The position numbers and the translations under genes are program-made. Below are positions 1 to 11,887 of a stretch of DNA of 64,000 bases, in pieces. Source of the stretch: JAICJC01 sp963709425 (GTDB taxonomy: Bacteria; Actinomycetota; Thermoleophilia; Gaiellales; JAICJC01); assembly GCA_963709425.1 (NCBI GenBank), contig CAVPWG010000005.1, positions 1 through 64,000 on the forward strand. Reading direction: 5' to 3'. Each line of letters begins with the position of its first letter. The first letter of the stretch is position 1. The notes below the pieces were generated by a model that saw nothing but the letters and a program-made list of their open reading frames with translations, was not told where the DNA came from and made no database searches.

Positions 1-1527
1 ACGTTCCACGATGTACTGCGCCTTCATCGCCGTGTTGGCCAGCAGCCTTCGCTCGAGGGCCTCGGCATCCGCCTCGAACACCACGCAATCCGGAGTCACC
101 TCTGTGGCGGCCTTCACCCGGGCGCGCAACGCCTCCTCGATGGCGCCCTCGGCATGACCCGATTCGGCGGCAACGGTGATCACGAGCAGGTCGCGCGAGA
201 ACTCCAGGGTCGGATCCTCGCTCTCGAGTGACACCTGGAAAGAGCGCACCCCGGGCGTCGCCCGCACGACCTCGGCGAGTTCGGGCAGGTCGACGCGCGC
301 GCCCTTGAGCTTGGTGAAGTCCTGTACTGCGCGGCAGATCGGTGGGAACACACGGGGGAACGTATACCCGCAGTGCTCGCACCTGGTCCACACCATCCCG
401 CCCTTCACGAGGTCGCCGGTCCAGTACCTGATGAGCACGGTGCCACGCCACCCGACGTGGCTGAAGACCAGCACCCCGGGCTCGCCGGGGGCCACCGGTT
501 CCCGGGTCTCGGGATGCAGCAGTTCCCAATAGAAGTACTTCGGGTTGAGATGGAGCCCGGATCGTTCGCTGCATTCGAAGAACGTCCACTTCATCTCGGT
601 CATGCCGACGCACTGGACGATCCGCAGCGCCGATGTCGCGCCGGCCTGGGCGGCCAGGAATCGGATGAGTTCGCGTAACTCCTCGCTCACTGGTTCGGCG
701 CCGAGCACGGCGCGGCGCAGCGACACCAGCTTGCCGATGGTGCCCTGCTGCTGCAGCACCGGGGCACCAGCAACCAGTGCACCAGGTACGAGGGAATCGC
801 CACCAGGGTCGAGAAGCCGCCGCGGGCGAACAGGGCGATCTGGCGATCGGTGGGAATCACCGATCCGCCGAACATCTCGAAGCTCGGTGATCCGACCAGC
901 ACCTTGGTGAGCACCGCACCGTAGAAGGCCACGTGCGGCGCGCCCGGAAAGAGCACCAGCTTGCGCTCGGTCCAGTCGAACCGTGTGTACCCAGCTTGGG
1001 TGCTTGTGATCGATGGCCAGTGAGGCCAGTTCGGCGACGACGTGGTGCAGGTCGTGCGCGGTGTAGCTCACCGGCGTCGGCTCACCCGTCGACCCGCCGG
1101 AGACGTGGAAATGCACCGGCAGCCATTCCTGCAGACCACGACGCCTGATGCGGTCCTTCAGGCTGTCCCGGCGCACGAGCGGGAATGATCCGGCGGAGCA
1201 TTCAGCAGCGCCCGCATGGCATACCGTGCCAGTGTCGTACGGGGCAGCGCTTCGGTCTCCATGCCCTCGGGAAACGGCGGTCCGCCGGGCGCCTTCGGTC
1301 GCAGCACGAAGGCCTGGGGATCGCTGCGGGCCAGGTCGTCCTTCTCGAGGATTGGGGACCAGCCGGAAGTCCTCGATCGTCCGGATCCTGTCCAGCGAGA
1401 TCCCGGCCTCGCGATAGCGCTTGCGCAGGTAGGGATGGAACGGCTGCACGTAGTCGCGCAGGTACCGGGTCAGGCGCGCGAAGGACTGGCGCTGCTGCGC
1501 CGCGGCGTCCAGGTCATAGAAGTTCAT
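1..1527 (-). pseudogene. AMP-forming acyl-activating ligase (phenylacetate-CoA ligase-like), partial and frameshifted
   Basis: The minus strand encodes an adenylate-forming enzyme related to phenylacetate-CoA ligases, which activate carboxylic acids with ATP. The candidate start is the ATG at 1527 (MNFYDLD). The C-terminal half is clear at about 550-330, where a YWTGDLVKG motif precedes a zinc-knuckle-like CEHCGYTFPR segment; such motifs precede the C-terminal lid in this family. The reading frame changes several times between about 1350 and 690, so no single ORF covers it. The C-terminus leaves the window at position 1. It lies directly downstream of, and possibly fused to, a thioester-reductase-type SDR; together they could activate an acyl group and reduce it to an aldehyde. 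That role is inference. Confidence 0.6.
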
Positions 1528-1534
1528 GCCGCGC

Positions 1535-2683
1535 CCAGCAGGCCGGCGTCCCCAGTCACTCGCCAGGGCGTAATCAATCAACTGCTCGAAGTACTCGTGA
1601 ACCGTTGGCGGACGGATGCCGAGCGGCTCCAGCGCTGCCCGTACGTGTGCGGTATCGAATCGCGTCTGGTAGGAGAGGTACGGCACATAGACGCGGCCCT
1701 TCTTCATGGTCTCGCGCCGCTTGCCCCAGACGACTGCGTAGAGCAGCGGCCGTAGCAGCCCAAAGGCGCGAGGCCCGAGCAGCCGCGGCGGCCTGACGCC
1801 GAATCGCCTCGCGGCCAGGTCCAGCACGTCGCCGACCGTCGACGCAGCCGGGCCCGCGGCGATGTCGGGAAGCACTTGCCGCGCTGTGCCGGGTCGGCAC
1901 TGAGCGTCTCGATGGCTCCTTCCACGAAGTCCAGCGGCACCATGTCGAGCACGCCGCTCCGGCTGCCTGGGGCCGCGGAGCTCGCCCGCGCGACATCATC
2001 TTGAGCGGCCAGTACATGACGTTGAACGTGGACGTGTAACCCGTGCGCGAATCGCCCACCACCATGGCGAGCCGGAAGATCGACGTCGGGACGTCTGCCG
2101 CGTGTGAGCGGACGAGCAATTCCGCTTCGTACTTGGCCTGCTCGTAACTGTTGTAGAAGCCGTAGCTGCCGTCGACGTCGTCCTCGCCGATAACCCCGGT
2201 GCGCTTGCCGGCAACCATGCACGTCCCGAGGTAATCGAACTTCGTGAGGACGCCGCGTCGCCGCCCTTCACGGGCCAGTTGCAGCATGCGTTCGGTGCCG
2301 GTGACGTTGACGGCGCGGCTTTCCCCAAGCGGCAGGTTCCACGTGACCGACGCCGCGCCATGGACGATGCGCGTCACGTCGCCGGCCAGCTGGTGCCAGT
2401 CGCGGTCAGGCAGGCCCAGCCGCTCTCTCGTGAGGTCACCGGCGATCGCGCGCACCCGTCGCCGCTGCTCGTCGTTCACGGTTCCGCCAGGCCGTGTCGC
2501 GAGGACCCCGTCGAGGCGACGGCCGGCTTCGTCGTTGTCTCGCGCCCGCACCAGGCAGAGGATCCGCGCGCCTGGTGCACGGAGCATGCGTGCGAGCAGC
2601 TCTCGACCAACGGTGCCCTGCGCGCCCGTCAGCAGGATCGTATCGGCCGCGGCGGATCCGGCGTCGAGCACGGGCTCGGTCAT
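1535..2683 (-). pseudogene. Thioester-reductase-type SDR (NAD-binding_4), frameshifted
   Basis: An NAD(P)-dependent extended SDR of the thioester/fatty acyl reductase type. The start is the ATG at 2683 (MTEPVLDAG). A Rossmann motif TGAQGTVG lies near residue 20, and a catalytic YEQAKYE motif (YxxxK) follows the NSYEQ segment at about 2130. The frame is intact from 2683 to about 2000. It then shifts near 1985 and again near 1850, with recognisable sequence (VPLDFVEGAIETL) in a second frame. The C-terminus runs into the ligase start at 1527 without a clear stop, so this may be one bifunctional polypeptide or two coupled genes. Members of the family reduce enzyme- or CoA-bound thioesters to aldehydes or alcohols. 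Frame breaks are most likely sequence errors, as in the rest of this piece. Confidence 0.6.
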
Positions 2684-2689
2684 CGTGGC

Positions 2690-3269
2690 GGCGCTGCCCC
2701 GGCAGGCTCGTGCCCAGGGGTGCGAGCTGTTCACCGTGCCGACGGAGACGCGCGAGCAATGCACCAAACGAACCGAACCACACCACCGTCGTGACAGCCC
2801 AGGCCGTGACGAAGGCCGGATCCTCGTAACACCAGGCGGCAGTCTGCCAGGTCGCCGCCGATCCGAGCTTGAGCGAGCGCGGGTAGAACCAGACCATCCA
2901 GGCGATGCTCGCCGCGACGATCCCGAGATAGAACGCCCGATTGGCGCGGTCGCTCCCGGCGCGCACCCAGCGCGCGCCCAGCAGGAAGCCTCCATTACGG
3001 AAGGCAAAGAGCAACACCAGGCTGGCGGGAACCATCCAGGGGTAGTCGGTGACGCGCGCCGACGTCCACCACATGTGGGTGGTCTCCCAGCCGAAGTAGC
3101 CGACCAGGAAGTACACAGGGATCCAACTGAATCCGAAGATCAGGAACAGGTTCGTGGCGAGCCACGCATGGAGGTGATCCTGATGCGTTCCCGTGCGTAA
3201 CTGGGTTCGCGCAGCGCCTGCAGCTGCAGCAGCCATCGCCGCGGCGAGCGGGACGTCGACCTGGATCAT
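2690..3269 (-). CDS. Unknown multi-pass membrane protein
   Basis: A hydrophobic minus-strand protein of about 190 residues starting at ATG 3269. It contains about five membrane segments, for example around the NLFLIFGFSWIPVYFLVGY and WMVPASLVLLF stretches, with conserved-looking aromatic loops (WETTHMWW). I do not recognise a family. The frame runs past 2690 into the start of the SDR. The true stop probably lies near 2680-2690, where an ATGA overlap with the SDR start would be natural; one more frame error seems likely there. It is adjacent to the SDR/ligase pair and probably co-transcribed with it, but no function can be assigned. Confidence 0.45.
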
Positions 3270-3359
3270 CGTGGTGTCCGAACGGGTCGCATCGTACTGG
3301 AACGGTTCAGCCGCCGCAATCGGATTGTCTTTGCCCGGGAACCGCGCTACGGTTTTGCC

Positions 3360-4459
3360 GTGTCCTCCGCAGTTCAGCCGCCGGGCGCCAGTGATCCCGC
3401 TCGCGCGCCTTCGGGCATGACGGGCCGGCGATGGCTGGTGGCAGTGGCGTTGGCGTCGATCGTCATCGCCGCGGCGACAGCCATGCGCTGGCGTGGCGCG
3501 TCAGCCGCCGCGCCACCAGTGATCACAGCAGACGCCAACCCGCGCGGTCTGTCCTGCCTCGGGCGTATCGAGCCCGAGGATGGGGTCATCACCGTGGGCG
3601 CACGTTCACTGTCTGGACAGCCGGTGGAAGCTGCTGCGAACGCGTCCTCGTGAAGGAAGGGGACGCGATCGTCTCAGGTCAGATCCTCGGCGTGCTGGAC
3701 AGCCACGACGAACTGGGGCAGTTGTCGCCCAGGCCGAGTCGCGCCTGGGCCTCGCTCGGGCCAGGCTGGCGCAGGTACGCGCTGGCGCGAAATCGGCAGA
3801 CATCGCGGCGCAGCGAGCCGACATCAGCCGACTCGAGAAGGAGACCGCCAACGCGCGACTCAGTCACGACCAATCCCGGCAGCTCGTCGCCGCGAACGTC
3901 GTCTCCCAGTCGTCACTCGATACGAGCCGGCTCGCGGCCGAGGCACAGGCGCAACGGCTCGAGCAGGCGATGCAGCGGCTCGCCGCCCTCGACGAGGTCC
4001 GGGCGGTGGACGTGGCCGTGGCGGAGCAGGAAGTCGGCGCGGCGATCGCCGACCTCCAGCGGGCGCGAGCCGAACTGACCCGGGCCTCGATTCGATCGCC
4101 GATCGATGGCCATGTCCTGTCGATCACGGCATGGCCCGGCGAGGAAGTCACCACAGACGGCCTCATGTCGGTGGCTCGCACGGCGCGCATGTACGTGTTC
4201 GCCGAGGTGCCGGAGAGCGACGTCGGAGCGCTCGTCGTGGGGCAGCGCGCCGTCGTGCGCGGCGAGAGCCTCGCTGCCCCGCTCGAGGGCGTGGTGGACT
4301 ACCTCGGTACCGTCGTGACCAAGAACAACACCTTGCCCGTCAATCCGGTCAGCTTCTCCGACGCCCGCATCGTCGAGGTCAAGGTGCGTCTCGACGACAA
4401 TGCCGTGGCCCGGCGACTGATTAGCGCCCGGTCAGCGCGTCTTCACTCCGGCGCCCTGA
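3360..4459 (+). pseudogene. devB-like: HlyD/DevB-like membrane fusion protein, frameshifted
   Basis: Periplasmic adaptor of a DevBCA-type ABC exporter. The GTG start at 3360 gives a short cytoplasmic tail and one membrane anchor (WLVAVALASIVIAAATAM). A barrel-sandwich piece (LSCLGRIEPEDGVI, then VLVKEGDAIVSGQILGVLDS) follows in a second frame after about 3640, and a long coiled-coil hairpin from about 3740 to 4090 in a third. The segment TRASIRSPIDGHVLSI is the typical second lipoyl half. The end can be restored to a TGA at 4457 if one G is added near 4430 and one near 4441, both in short G runs. The devC-like gene starts 13 bp later. These proteins bridge the inner membrane permease to an outer-membrane TolC; no tolC is visible here. 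Confidence 0.7.
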
Positions 4460-4472
4460 GGCGGCTCACGCC

Positions 4473-5623
4473 ATGCGCGGCATTCCCCTGGCATGGCAGC
4501 AGCTCACGCGAGAGAAGCGCGGCTTTCCGGCGGCGCTGGCCGGCATCTGCTTTGCCGTGACGTTGATGATGATGCAGCTCGGGCTGCGCGATGCCCTGTA
4601 TCACACGGCCACGATGGTGCACGACCACATGCGCGGCGACGTGTTCCTGATCGACCCGCACTACGAGTACCTGTTCTCCACGCGTCAGTTCACGCAGCGG
4701 CGCCTGCACCGCGCCCTCGGCATCGAGGGCGTGGCCGCCGTTTCGGCCATGTACGTCGGCATCGGCGCCTGGAAGAATCCGGTCGATGGAGTCGAGAAGC
4801 GGATCCTCGTGATGGGGTCGTCGCCTGCCGTGCCGGTGTTCGATTTCGACGGCGTCCAGCAGGCCGCGCGCGAGCTGCGCGACGCCGACGTGGTCCTGTT
4901 CGACGCCTGGTCCCGCCCCGAGTTCGGACCCGTGACCGCGTTGCTCGCGGCGCGACCGCAGCTGTGGACCGAGATCGACGGCCGGCGCACGCGCATTGCC
5001 GGCACCTTCCCGATGGGACCGACGTTTGCGTCGAGCGGCCACGTCATCACCAGCGATCTCAATTTTCTCCCGCCTGTTTCCGGAACGACCGGAAGGCGTG
5101 GTGGACATCGGCCTGGTGGCTGGAGCCCGGCGCCGCGCCGCGCCAAATCCATGACGCCATCGATGCGGCGTTGCCCGACGACGTGCGGGTCCTCACCCGC
5201 GAGCAGTTCATGACATTGGAACGGTCGTACTGGACCGATCACCTGCCCATCGGCTTCATCTTCAATCTCGGGTCGCTGCTCGGCCTGGTCGTCGGTGGCG
5301 TGATCGTCTACCAGATCCTCTACGCCGACGTCATCGATCACCTGCCGGAGTACGCGACGCTCAAGGCGATGGGCTACCTCGACACCGACCTGTTCACGAT
5401 CGTCGGCCAGGAGGCCCTCTACCTGTCGTGCCTTGGGTTCGTGCCGGGTCTTACCGCCTCGCTGGTCCTGTACTGGGTCCTGCGGACGGGGACCGGCATC
5501 CTCGTCGAGATGACGTGGCAGCGCGTGCTGAGCGTCTTCGCGCTCACGCTGGTCACGTGCCTGCTCGCCGGCGGCATCGCCATGCGCAAGATTCGCCACG
5601 CCGACCCGGCGTCGGTCTTCTAG
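4473..5623 (+). pseudogene. devC-like: DevC-like ABC exporter permease (FtsX/MacB type), frameshifted
   Basis: Permease subunit of the DevBCA-type exporter, starting at ATG 4473 (MRGIPLAWQQL). The N-terminal half reads cleanly to about 5060: one membrane segment, then a large periplasmic domain. After breaks near 5065 and 5125 the C-terminal half continues in another frame and carries three membrane segments (around GFIFNLGSLLGLVVGG, YLSCLGFVPGLTASLVLYW and VFALTLVTCLLAG). It ends in the family-typical RKIRHADPASVF. Restoring the frame gives a protein of about 385 residues, the normal size. The devA-like ATPase starts 3 bp after the stop, so the three genes form a tight operon. Confidence 0.75.
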
Positions 5624-5625
5624 CC

Positions 5626-6301
5626 ATGGAGCCGGTCATCGCACTGCGCAACGTCAACCACTGGTTCGGGGAGGGGGCGTTGCGCCGGCGAATCCTGTAC
5701 GACGCCAGCACCGAGATTCGGCCGGGGGAAATCGTCATCCTGACGGGCCCGTCGGGATCGGGCAGACGCCGACGTTGCTCACGCTGGCCGGGGCCCTGCG
5801 AACGGTGCAGGAGGGCAGCGTACACACGCTCGGGCACGAGTTGCGCGGCGCGACGCCGGAGACCCTGGCGCGCGTGCGGCACCGCATCGGCTTCATCTTC
5901 CAGGCGCACAACCTGCTCAATGCCCTGACGGCCCGGCAGAACGTGCAGGCGTCGCTGGCCATCGACCGAGACGTGCCGGTGGAGGCGGCCAGCCTGCGTG
6001 CGTCCAGATGCTGGCCGCCGTTGGCCTCGGTGGACACGTCGACAAGCTCCCGCAACAGCTGTCGGGCGGACAGAAGCAGCGCGTGGCGATTGCGCGCGCG
6101 CTGGTGCGGCGTCCTGCCGTGGTGCTGGCCGATGAACCGACCGCAGCGCTCGATGGCACGACCGGCCGTGAAATCGTCAATCTGCTGCACAATCTCGCGA
6201 AGGGCCAGGGCGCGGCAATCCTGCTCGTCACCCACGACCATCGCATCCTCGACGTGGCCGACCGGGTGCTCGCCCTCGAGGACAGGCAGATCGTGTCGTG
6301 A
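5626..6301 (+). pseudogene. devA-like: DevA-like ABC exporter ATPase, frameshifted
   Basis: ATPase of the DevBCA-type exporter. The ATG at 5626 gives MEPVIALRNVNHWFG. The Walker A region (LTGPSGSG) is broken at about 5765, just where the KTT should follow; the next frame resumes with TLAGALRTVQEGSV and a Q-loop (FIFQAHNLL). A second break near 6000 precedes LSGGQKQRVAIARAL (signature), VVLADEPTAALD (Walker B) and the H-loop (LLVTHDHRI). All ABC motifs are therefore present once two frame errors are repaired. The gene ends 12 bp before the convergent patatin gene. In cyanobacteria DevBCA exports envelope glycolipids; the cargo here is unknown. Confidence 0.75.
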
Positions 6302-6312
6302 TACCTGCGGCG

Positions 6313-8550
6313 CTAGCTGCCGGCTCCTGGCGGAGGCGCGGCCTGCCGTTGCCGGAGCCAGCAATCGAGCGCGCCGTGTGACGCCGCATACCCCGCATCG
6401 GCCAGCGCCGCAGCAGACCCGAACTCATTGCGCTTGAAGCGCCACGTCCGGCGAAATGTAGACGTCGGCCATGTCGGCCTTGTCGCGTCGATAGGAGATA
6501 CCGCCGAACTCGATGACGCGCATCAGCACCAGCAGGATGCTCGGGCGGTACACCCGCCGGTCGCGGGTCGGGTTGTAGCGGCTCCAGAGCGCGTTCCAGC
6601 CCGAGACATCCTCGCCGTAGTCCTTCACCTCGTGGAGTTCGTGAGGCGGCGACACGTCCACCCCGATGACGGCGCCTTCGCCGGCGAAGCGGCGCATCAC
6701 GTCCACCGGTACGTTGTTGATCAGGCCGCCGTCGACGTGCAGTTCGCCGTTCATCACCATCGGCGGGAAGATCCCGGGGCGCTCGCGTGCTGGCCAGCAC
6801 CGCGTCGGCGATGCCGACCCCACTGGTGTGCACGGCGAGCTCGGCGCGATTGAGATTGGCCGAGACGCAGAAGTACGGCAGCCAGAAGATCCTGAATCCG
6901 CGTATCGCCGAAGAACCCGCGCACCAGCCGGCTGTACTTGCCGCCTCTCTTGAACGCCAGGAAAGGCAGAGTCATGTCGTCGAAGGAATCGGCGAGCCCG
7001 CGGCTGGTGTCGCGAACGATGCGGTCGCTGTCCCAGCCCGAGACCAGCTGCGCCCCAACCATCGCACCCATGCTCGCGCCGCCGACGGCGTCGATGGGGA
7101 TGCCGAGTTCCTCGAGGGCGCGCACCACGCCAAGGTGCGCCAGGCCGCGAGCGAAGCCGCCACCCAGGACCAGCCCCACGGTGCGGCCCGTGGCAAAGCG
7201 CGCCAGGCGCGCCACGTCAGTCGCGCGGTCGAGCCGCACGTGCAGGTGCCGGTCCGAGAAGCGTCCCGACAGCCAGCGGGCGGTACCGGTCGGCGCGGTC
7301 GTGTCGGGGCGGTGCAGCAACACCAGCGTTTGTCCTGGGCGATCGGCACGTTCGCGAGCGAGCAGCTGCGTTTCGATCTCGCCGGGCGCCGGGTTCGCGG
7401 TGGCATCGGCGACGAGCAGAATTCGATCGGCCTGCCGCAGGCACCGCTCGGTCCACGGCGACGCGTGGCAGTCGGCCTCGTACACGACGTGGCGGTGGTC
7501 ATGTTCGAGGCTGGCGAGCCACTGCACCAGGCGGCCCCCGTCCCGATCGGGTACCTGGGCGGCGCCGGCCCGTCCGAGCGCCGCGTCGACGCTCGCGCTG
7601 GTCAGGTGGACGGTGCGCCCATGGGGCTCGAGGGCCGCCGCGAGGTTGCGAGCCACCTCGCCGAGCGAGACGTCCGGCGAGGCAGGCACCACCGCGATCG
7701 TCACCACCGGAGCGTCTACACGGCGGCCGCGCGACATGTCGTGCACCCGCGCCACGACCCGTCCCGAGAGCAGCCGCAGCATCGCGTGGGGATAGCGTTC
7801 GACGAGGCGATCGAGCGGCGTCGCGATCGAGCCGCGCGAGCTGGGTGTCGCGCACGGCCACGACCGTGGCTGAACGCGGCGCTCCTCCGAGGTAAGCCAT
7901 CTCGCCGATGACCTCCCCCGCGCCCAGCTCGGCGACGATGCGCGCAGTGCCGTCGGCTTGCGTGACGAGTACGGCGACGCGCCCGCTCACCAACAGGTAG
8001 ACGGCGTGCCCCTCGTCGCCCTGTCGGAACAGCACCTCGCCGCCATACACCGAGATCGGCTCCAGCGCCTCGCCGATCTCCCCGAGCAGCCGCGGGTCGA
8101 TGCCCTCGAAGGCCGGGCTCTGGTGCATGGCCGCGATCAGCCGGTGCCGTTCCAGATGTGGCCGGAGCTCCTCACGCAGCCGCAGCGCCGCCGCCGGATC
8201 GCTGCCGGCGAAGCGATCCAGCGCCTCGGTGGGGATCACGGCAATCGTCGTGGCGCCGCGGGCGTGCAGCGTGGCCGGCGCCGTCCATCGCGCTCCGGCC
8301 TGCGGTTCTCCGGTCAACTGCCCGCTGCAGATGTCGGGACGTGGCGTTCGACACCGAGCCGGTCCGTCACCGTCGCGACCAGCGTCCCCGAGATGACCAC
8401 GGCCACGTCGGACACGACATCGTGCTGGCGCACCGCCGTCTCGCCATCGGCGAACGTGTACGTGGTGGCATCTGCGGCGAGCAGCGCGAGCCCGGCGTCG
8501 GGCACGTGCGCAAAAGGCGCGAGACCGCGCAACATCTCAGGCAGGGTCAT
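6313..8550 (-). pseudogene. Cyclic-nucleotide-binding patatin-like phospholipase, frameshifted
   Basis: A large minus-strand protein (about 745 residues if repaired) resembling neuropathy-target-esterase-like enzymes. It starts at ATG 8550 with a cNMP-binding-like domain. A second cNMP domain lies at about 8050-7860 (GGEVLFRQGDEGHAVYLLVSG). A Rossmann-like linker follows, then a patatin domain. The patatin part shows the oxyanion loop GGGFARG, the GxSxG nucleophile motif GGASMG near 7075 and the DGG catalytic motif (HVDGGLINN) near 6735. Breaks occur near 8340, 7830, 6885, 6790 and 6450; the C-terminus is recovered in a third frame ending at 6313. These enzymes hydrolyse membrane lipids. It overlaps the upstream desaturase gene by about 14 bp. 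Confidence 0.7.
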
Positions 8551-9617
8551 CGACGCTCGTTGCTGGCCGTGACCTGCGCGGGCGCACGCCCCAGCGCATC
8601 TGGGTGACGAGACGCCACCACAGCAGCGGAAAGCCGATGACCGGCGTGAGCAGGAACTGTTCGCGCTGCATGGGCGTCAGCAGCCGCGTGACGTGACGGT
8701 GGAGCATCAGCTGGTGATACCAGGGCAGGCTCGGCACGAGATGGTGCTCCCAATGACAGGGAGTGCCCCATGGACCGCCGCCGACCAGCATGCCCCAGAA
8801 CCCCAGGCCGAAGCTGCGCGAACCGTTGTTGTTGTCGAGCGGCATCAGGTTGTGCTCGGTGAACTGACGCATCCGATCGAGATAGAACCCCAGGTGCGGC
8901 AGCAGCACCAGGAACACGACGATCGCGAACAGGCCGCCGAACAGGGCGGTACACACCAGCGGCAGTAGTCCATGGTAGAGCGTCGACAGCAGCGCCGAGA
9001 GCATGCGGCTCTTCGTGTACGTCATCGACCGATGGATGATGAAGTCGGTGACGTTGACGAAGGCGGCCAGTGGCACGAACGTGAGCGCATAACGCCGCAG
9101 GAAGACGCTGTTCAGAAACTCGGCGTCCTCCTCGGAGCCGAACTTCGCGTGGTGCGCCATGTGCGTATCGGCGTACGCCAGCGGAATCGCCGCCGCCGAG
9201 ACGACCGATGTTGTTGACCAGCACCTGCGCGGCGCGCGCCAGCCGGCCCTTGCCGACGAACACGATGTTGTGGGCGGCACCCTCGTGCATGCTCAGCGAC
9301 ATCAGCGAGTACATCAGGAAGCTGTGGAGCGATCCGATCACGCCAGCTGCCAGCAGGACCGTGGTCCAGGGGGCGGTCACGCCAGGCGTCTGCCACACGA
9401 GGGGAAGGTGCACGAGGATGGCGTAGTCGGCCAGGAACAGGCCCGCCATGACCGTGGCGTTGATCGCGTTGTGCAGGAACGGATGGCTCCTGAACCACGT
9501 GAACAACTCTCGGCCGCGCGCCCGGATCGAGCGCAATTGCACCTCGGTCAGCGCCTCGAACGGATGCGCAGCGGCGTACGCGCGGGCGTGGGCCAACTCC
9601 TCTGGGTGGATGTGCAT
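8537..9617 (-). pseudogene. Membrane fatty acid desaturase-type enzyme, one frameshift
   Basis: A diiron membrane desaturase/hydroxylase-type enzyme starting at ATG 9617 (MHIHPEELAHA). Histidine clusters are present: HEGAAH near 9290, HMAHH near 9155, and HWEHHLVPSLPWYH near 8735, the usual three-box arrangement for a diiron centre. Four to five hydrophobic segments separate them. A single frame break near 9205 divides the first box from the rest; adding or removing one base joins the halves into about 360 residues. It precedes the patatin phospholipase with a small overlap, which suggests a lipid-modification operon. Substrate cannot be told from sequence. Confidence 0.7.
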
Positions 9618-9710
9618 TGCACACTCCTCGCTGGATGTGGCCCACATGGTACGCCAGCCCGGGCGCCAAACCGCTGCCGACGCGGTAGGCCCCAGCGTAC
9701 GATACGGCCC

Positions 9711-11109
9711 ATGCGAATCCTGACCGCCCTGCTCGGGGCTGTCCTGATCACGATTGGCGCGACAGCCTCGGCCGACCCCGTCGACGACTACGTGCGGTCG
9801 CAACTTGCGCCGCGCCACCTGCCCGGTGTGGCACTCGCAGTCGTCAAGGACGGTCGCGTGGTCAAGGCCGCCGGGTATGGCGTGGCCAGCCTCGAGCTGA
9901 CGGTGCCCGTGTCGACCGACACGGTCTTCGAGATCGGCTCGATCAGCAAGCAGTTCGCCGCAGACGCCATCCTGTTGCTCGTGGAGGACGGCAAGGTCAA
10001 GCTCGACGATCCGATCTCGACCTACCTTGCCAGGACCCCGCCCGCCTGGTCAGCCATCACGGTTCGGCACATCCTGACGCATACGTCTGGACTGGCCGAT
10101 TTCGACAGCGGCAACATCGGGTTCTCGTATCGTCGCGAGTACACCGCCGACGAGTTCGTGGCATTGCTCGAGAAGCAGCCGCTCGCCTTCACGCCTGGCG
10201 AGCGCTGGAACTACACCAACGCCTTCCCGCTGCTGGGGATGGTCGTGGAGCGCGCCTCCGGCATGCCGTACACGGAGTTCGTCCGCACGCGCATCTTCGC
10301 GCCGCTCGGGCTGCGCTCGGCGCGATTCAAGTCGGCCAGCGAGGTCGTGCCGCACCGGGCCGACGGCTATCTGCTCGAGAACGGTAACTATCGCCACGGC
10401 GAAACGCTGCGCCCTCAGATCATCGCGCCCAATGGCGGCATCCTCATCAACGTCTCGGACTTCGCCGCCTGGGACATCGCCATCACCAGCAACCGACTGC
10501 TGCGCCCCGAGAGCCTCGCGACGATGACGACACCGGCGCGACTCGCGGATGGTCGCACGGTCGGTCATGGGCTCGGCTGGTTCCTCGAACATTCGATGGC
10601 CATCCCTTCGGAGCGCACTGGGGCACGACGGTGACTGGACATTCAGCGGTCATCCGCCGCTACGTCGACGACCGGGTCACCGTGATCATGCTTTCCAATG
10701 TCGATGATGGCGGGTTCGGTATCGATGCCATGAGCCGGCACATCGCCGGGATGTACGTACCCGGCGTCGACCTGCACAGCCTCACGCCGAAGACCGCCGA
10801 TGCGCCTGAGCGCCTCACGGAGATCAGGGCGGTGCTGACGTCGATTGGCAACGGCGTGGAGCACGAACGCGCGCCGGGACTTGCCGCGCGGTTGCCGCCC
10901 CGGTGCGTGCGCGCATCGCCGCGGCACTGGAGTCGTCCAATTCGCTCGAATGGCTGGGCGACGAAACGCTCGGGCCTCGCCACTTCAACGCCGATCCGAC
11001 GGTGACGACGCTCAGCCGGTATCGCGTCCGAACCGCTCCTGGCTTTCGCTACTTCACCATCCGCCAGGCGGCAGACGGCCGTGTCATCGGCGTCATCGTC
11101 GAGGACTGA
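9711..11109 (+). pseudogene. Beta-lactamase-fold serine hydrolase, frameshifted
   Basis: A secreted class C beta-lactamase/esterase-like serine hydrolase. The ATG at 9711 gives a signal peptide (MRILTALLGAVLITIGATASA). The SxxK nucleophile motif is SISKQF near 9945 and the YxN motif is YTN near 10212. The third motif should be HDGxxxG, which is broken by a frameshift at about 10605. A second break near 10900 precedes the C-terminal segment SSNSLEWLGDETLGP and the stop at 11109. The repaired length is about 465 residues, with a C-terminal extension as in many acidobacterial and bacteroidete members. It is divergent from the desaturase gene across 93 bp. Activity on peptides or esters is not predictable. 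Confidence 0.75.
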
Positions 11110-11212
11110 CATCCCGATGATTCCCGGCCTGGAGCGACGTCTCAGGTGTCAGAGGGCTGCCGGTCAGCGCGTCGGAGGGGCGGGGCAACTCCCATAGCCA
11201 CGGAAGGTCGAT

Positions 11213-11794
11213 ATGAGGAAGCTGATCGTTTCGGAGTTCATGTCGCTGGATGGAGTGATGCAGGCCCCCGGCGGTAAAGACGAGGACCGCGACGGCGGGT
11301 TCGAGCACGGCGGCTGACCGTGCCGTACTGGCATCGACGACATCGGTGGTGCGTTCGGCGCTCTCATGCAGGGCGTCGATGCCTTCCTGCTCGGCCGTCG
11401 GACCTACGTCACGCATGCCGAAGCGTTCGAGCCGTTGCCGCCGGGCGATCCGTTCGGCGATTTGATGAACGGGCCGAAGAAGTATGTCGTTTCCACGACG
11501 CTCACGAACCCGATCTGGCGCGACACGGTGGTCATCCGCGACAACGTCATCGAGTCCATTCGGGCGATCAGGCCGAACCAGGCGGCACCATCCTGACTGA
11601 CGGCAGCAGTCAGCTGGTCCACGCCATGATCGAGGCACGATCTGGTCGACGAGCTGCACCTGCTCATGTATCCCCTGACACTCGGCAGCGGCAAGCGGGT
11701 GCTGCCGGCTGGTGTGCACGCCCCCTTCGAGTTGACGTCGGCCACGCCGTATCCGACGGGGGTCGTGGGACTTCACTACCGCCGCCGGCGCTAG
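11213..11794 (+). pseudogene. RibD C-terminal/DHFR-fold family protein, frameshifted
   Basis: A small YyaP/YwjB-like protein of the RibD C-terminal domain family. The ATG at 11213 gives MRKLIVSEFMSLDGVMQAPGG, the typical N-terminus. The frame breaks near 11315, 11580 and 11640. Downstream pieces show the family motifs LLGRRTYVTH, KKYVVSTTL, GGTILTDGSSQLVHAM and LLMYPLTLGSGKRV, ending with VVGLHYRRRR at the TAG at 11792. Repaired length is about 190 residues, normal for the family. These proteins share the dihydrofolate reductase fold, but most have no established substrate. Confidence 0.7.
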
Positions 11795-11887
11795 GCGCCC
11801 CACGGCCACACGGCCGCACCCGGTCGCCTGCAGAAGGCCGTGCCTTGTTGACCAGACGTGACCCTGGGCGCAGAATGCCTCGTCGCC

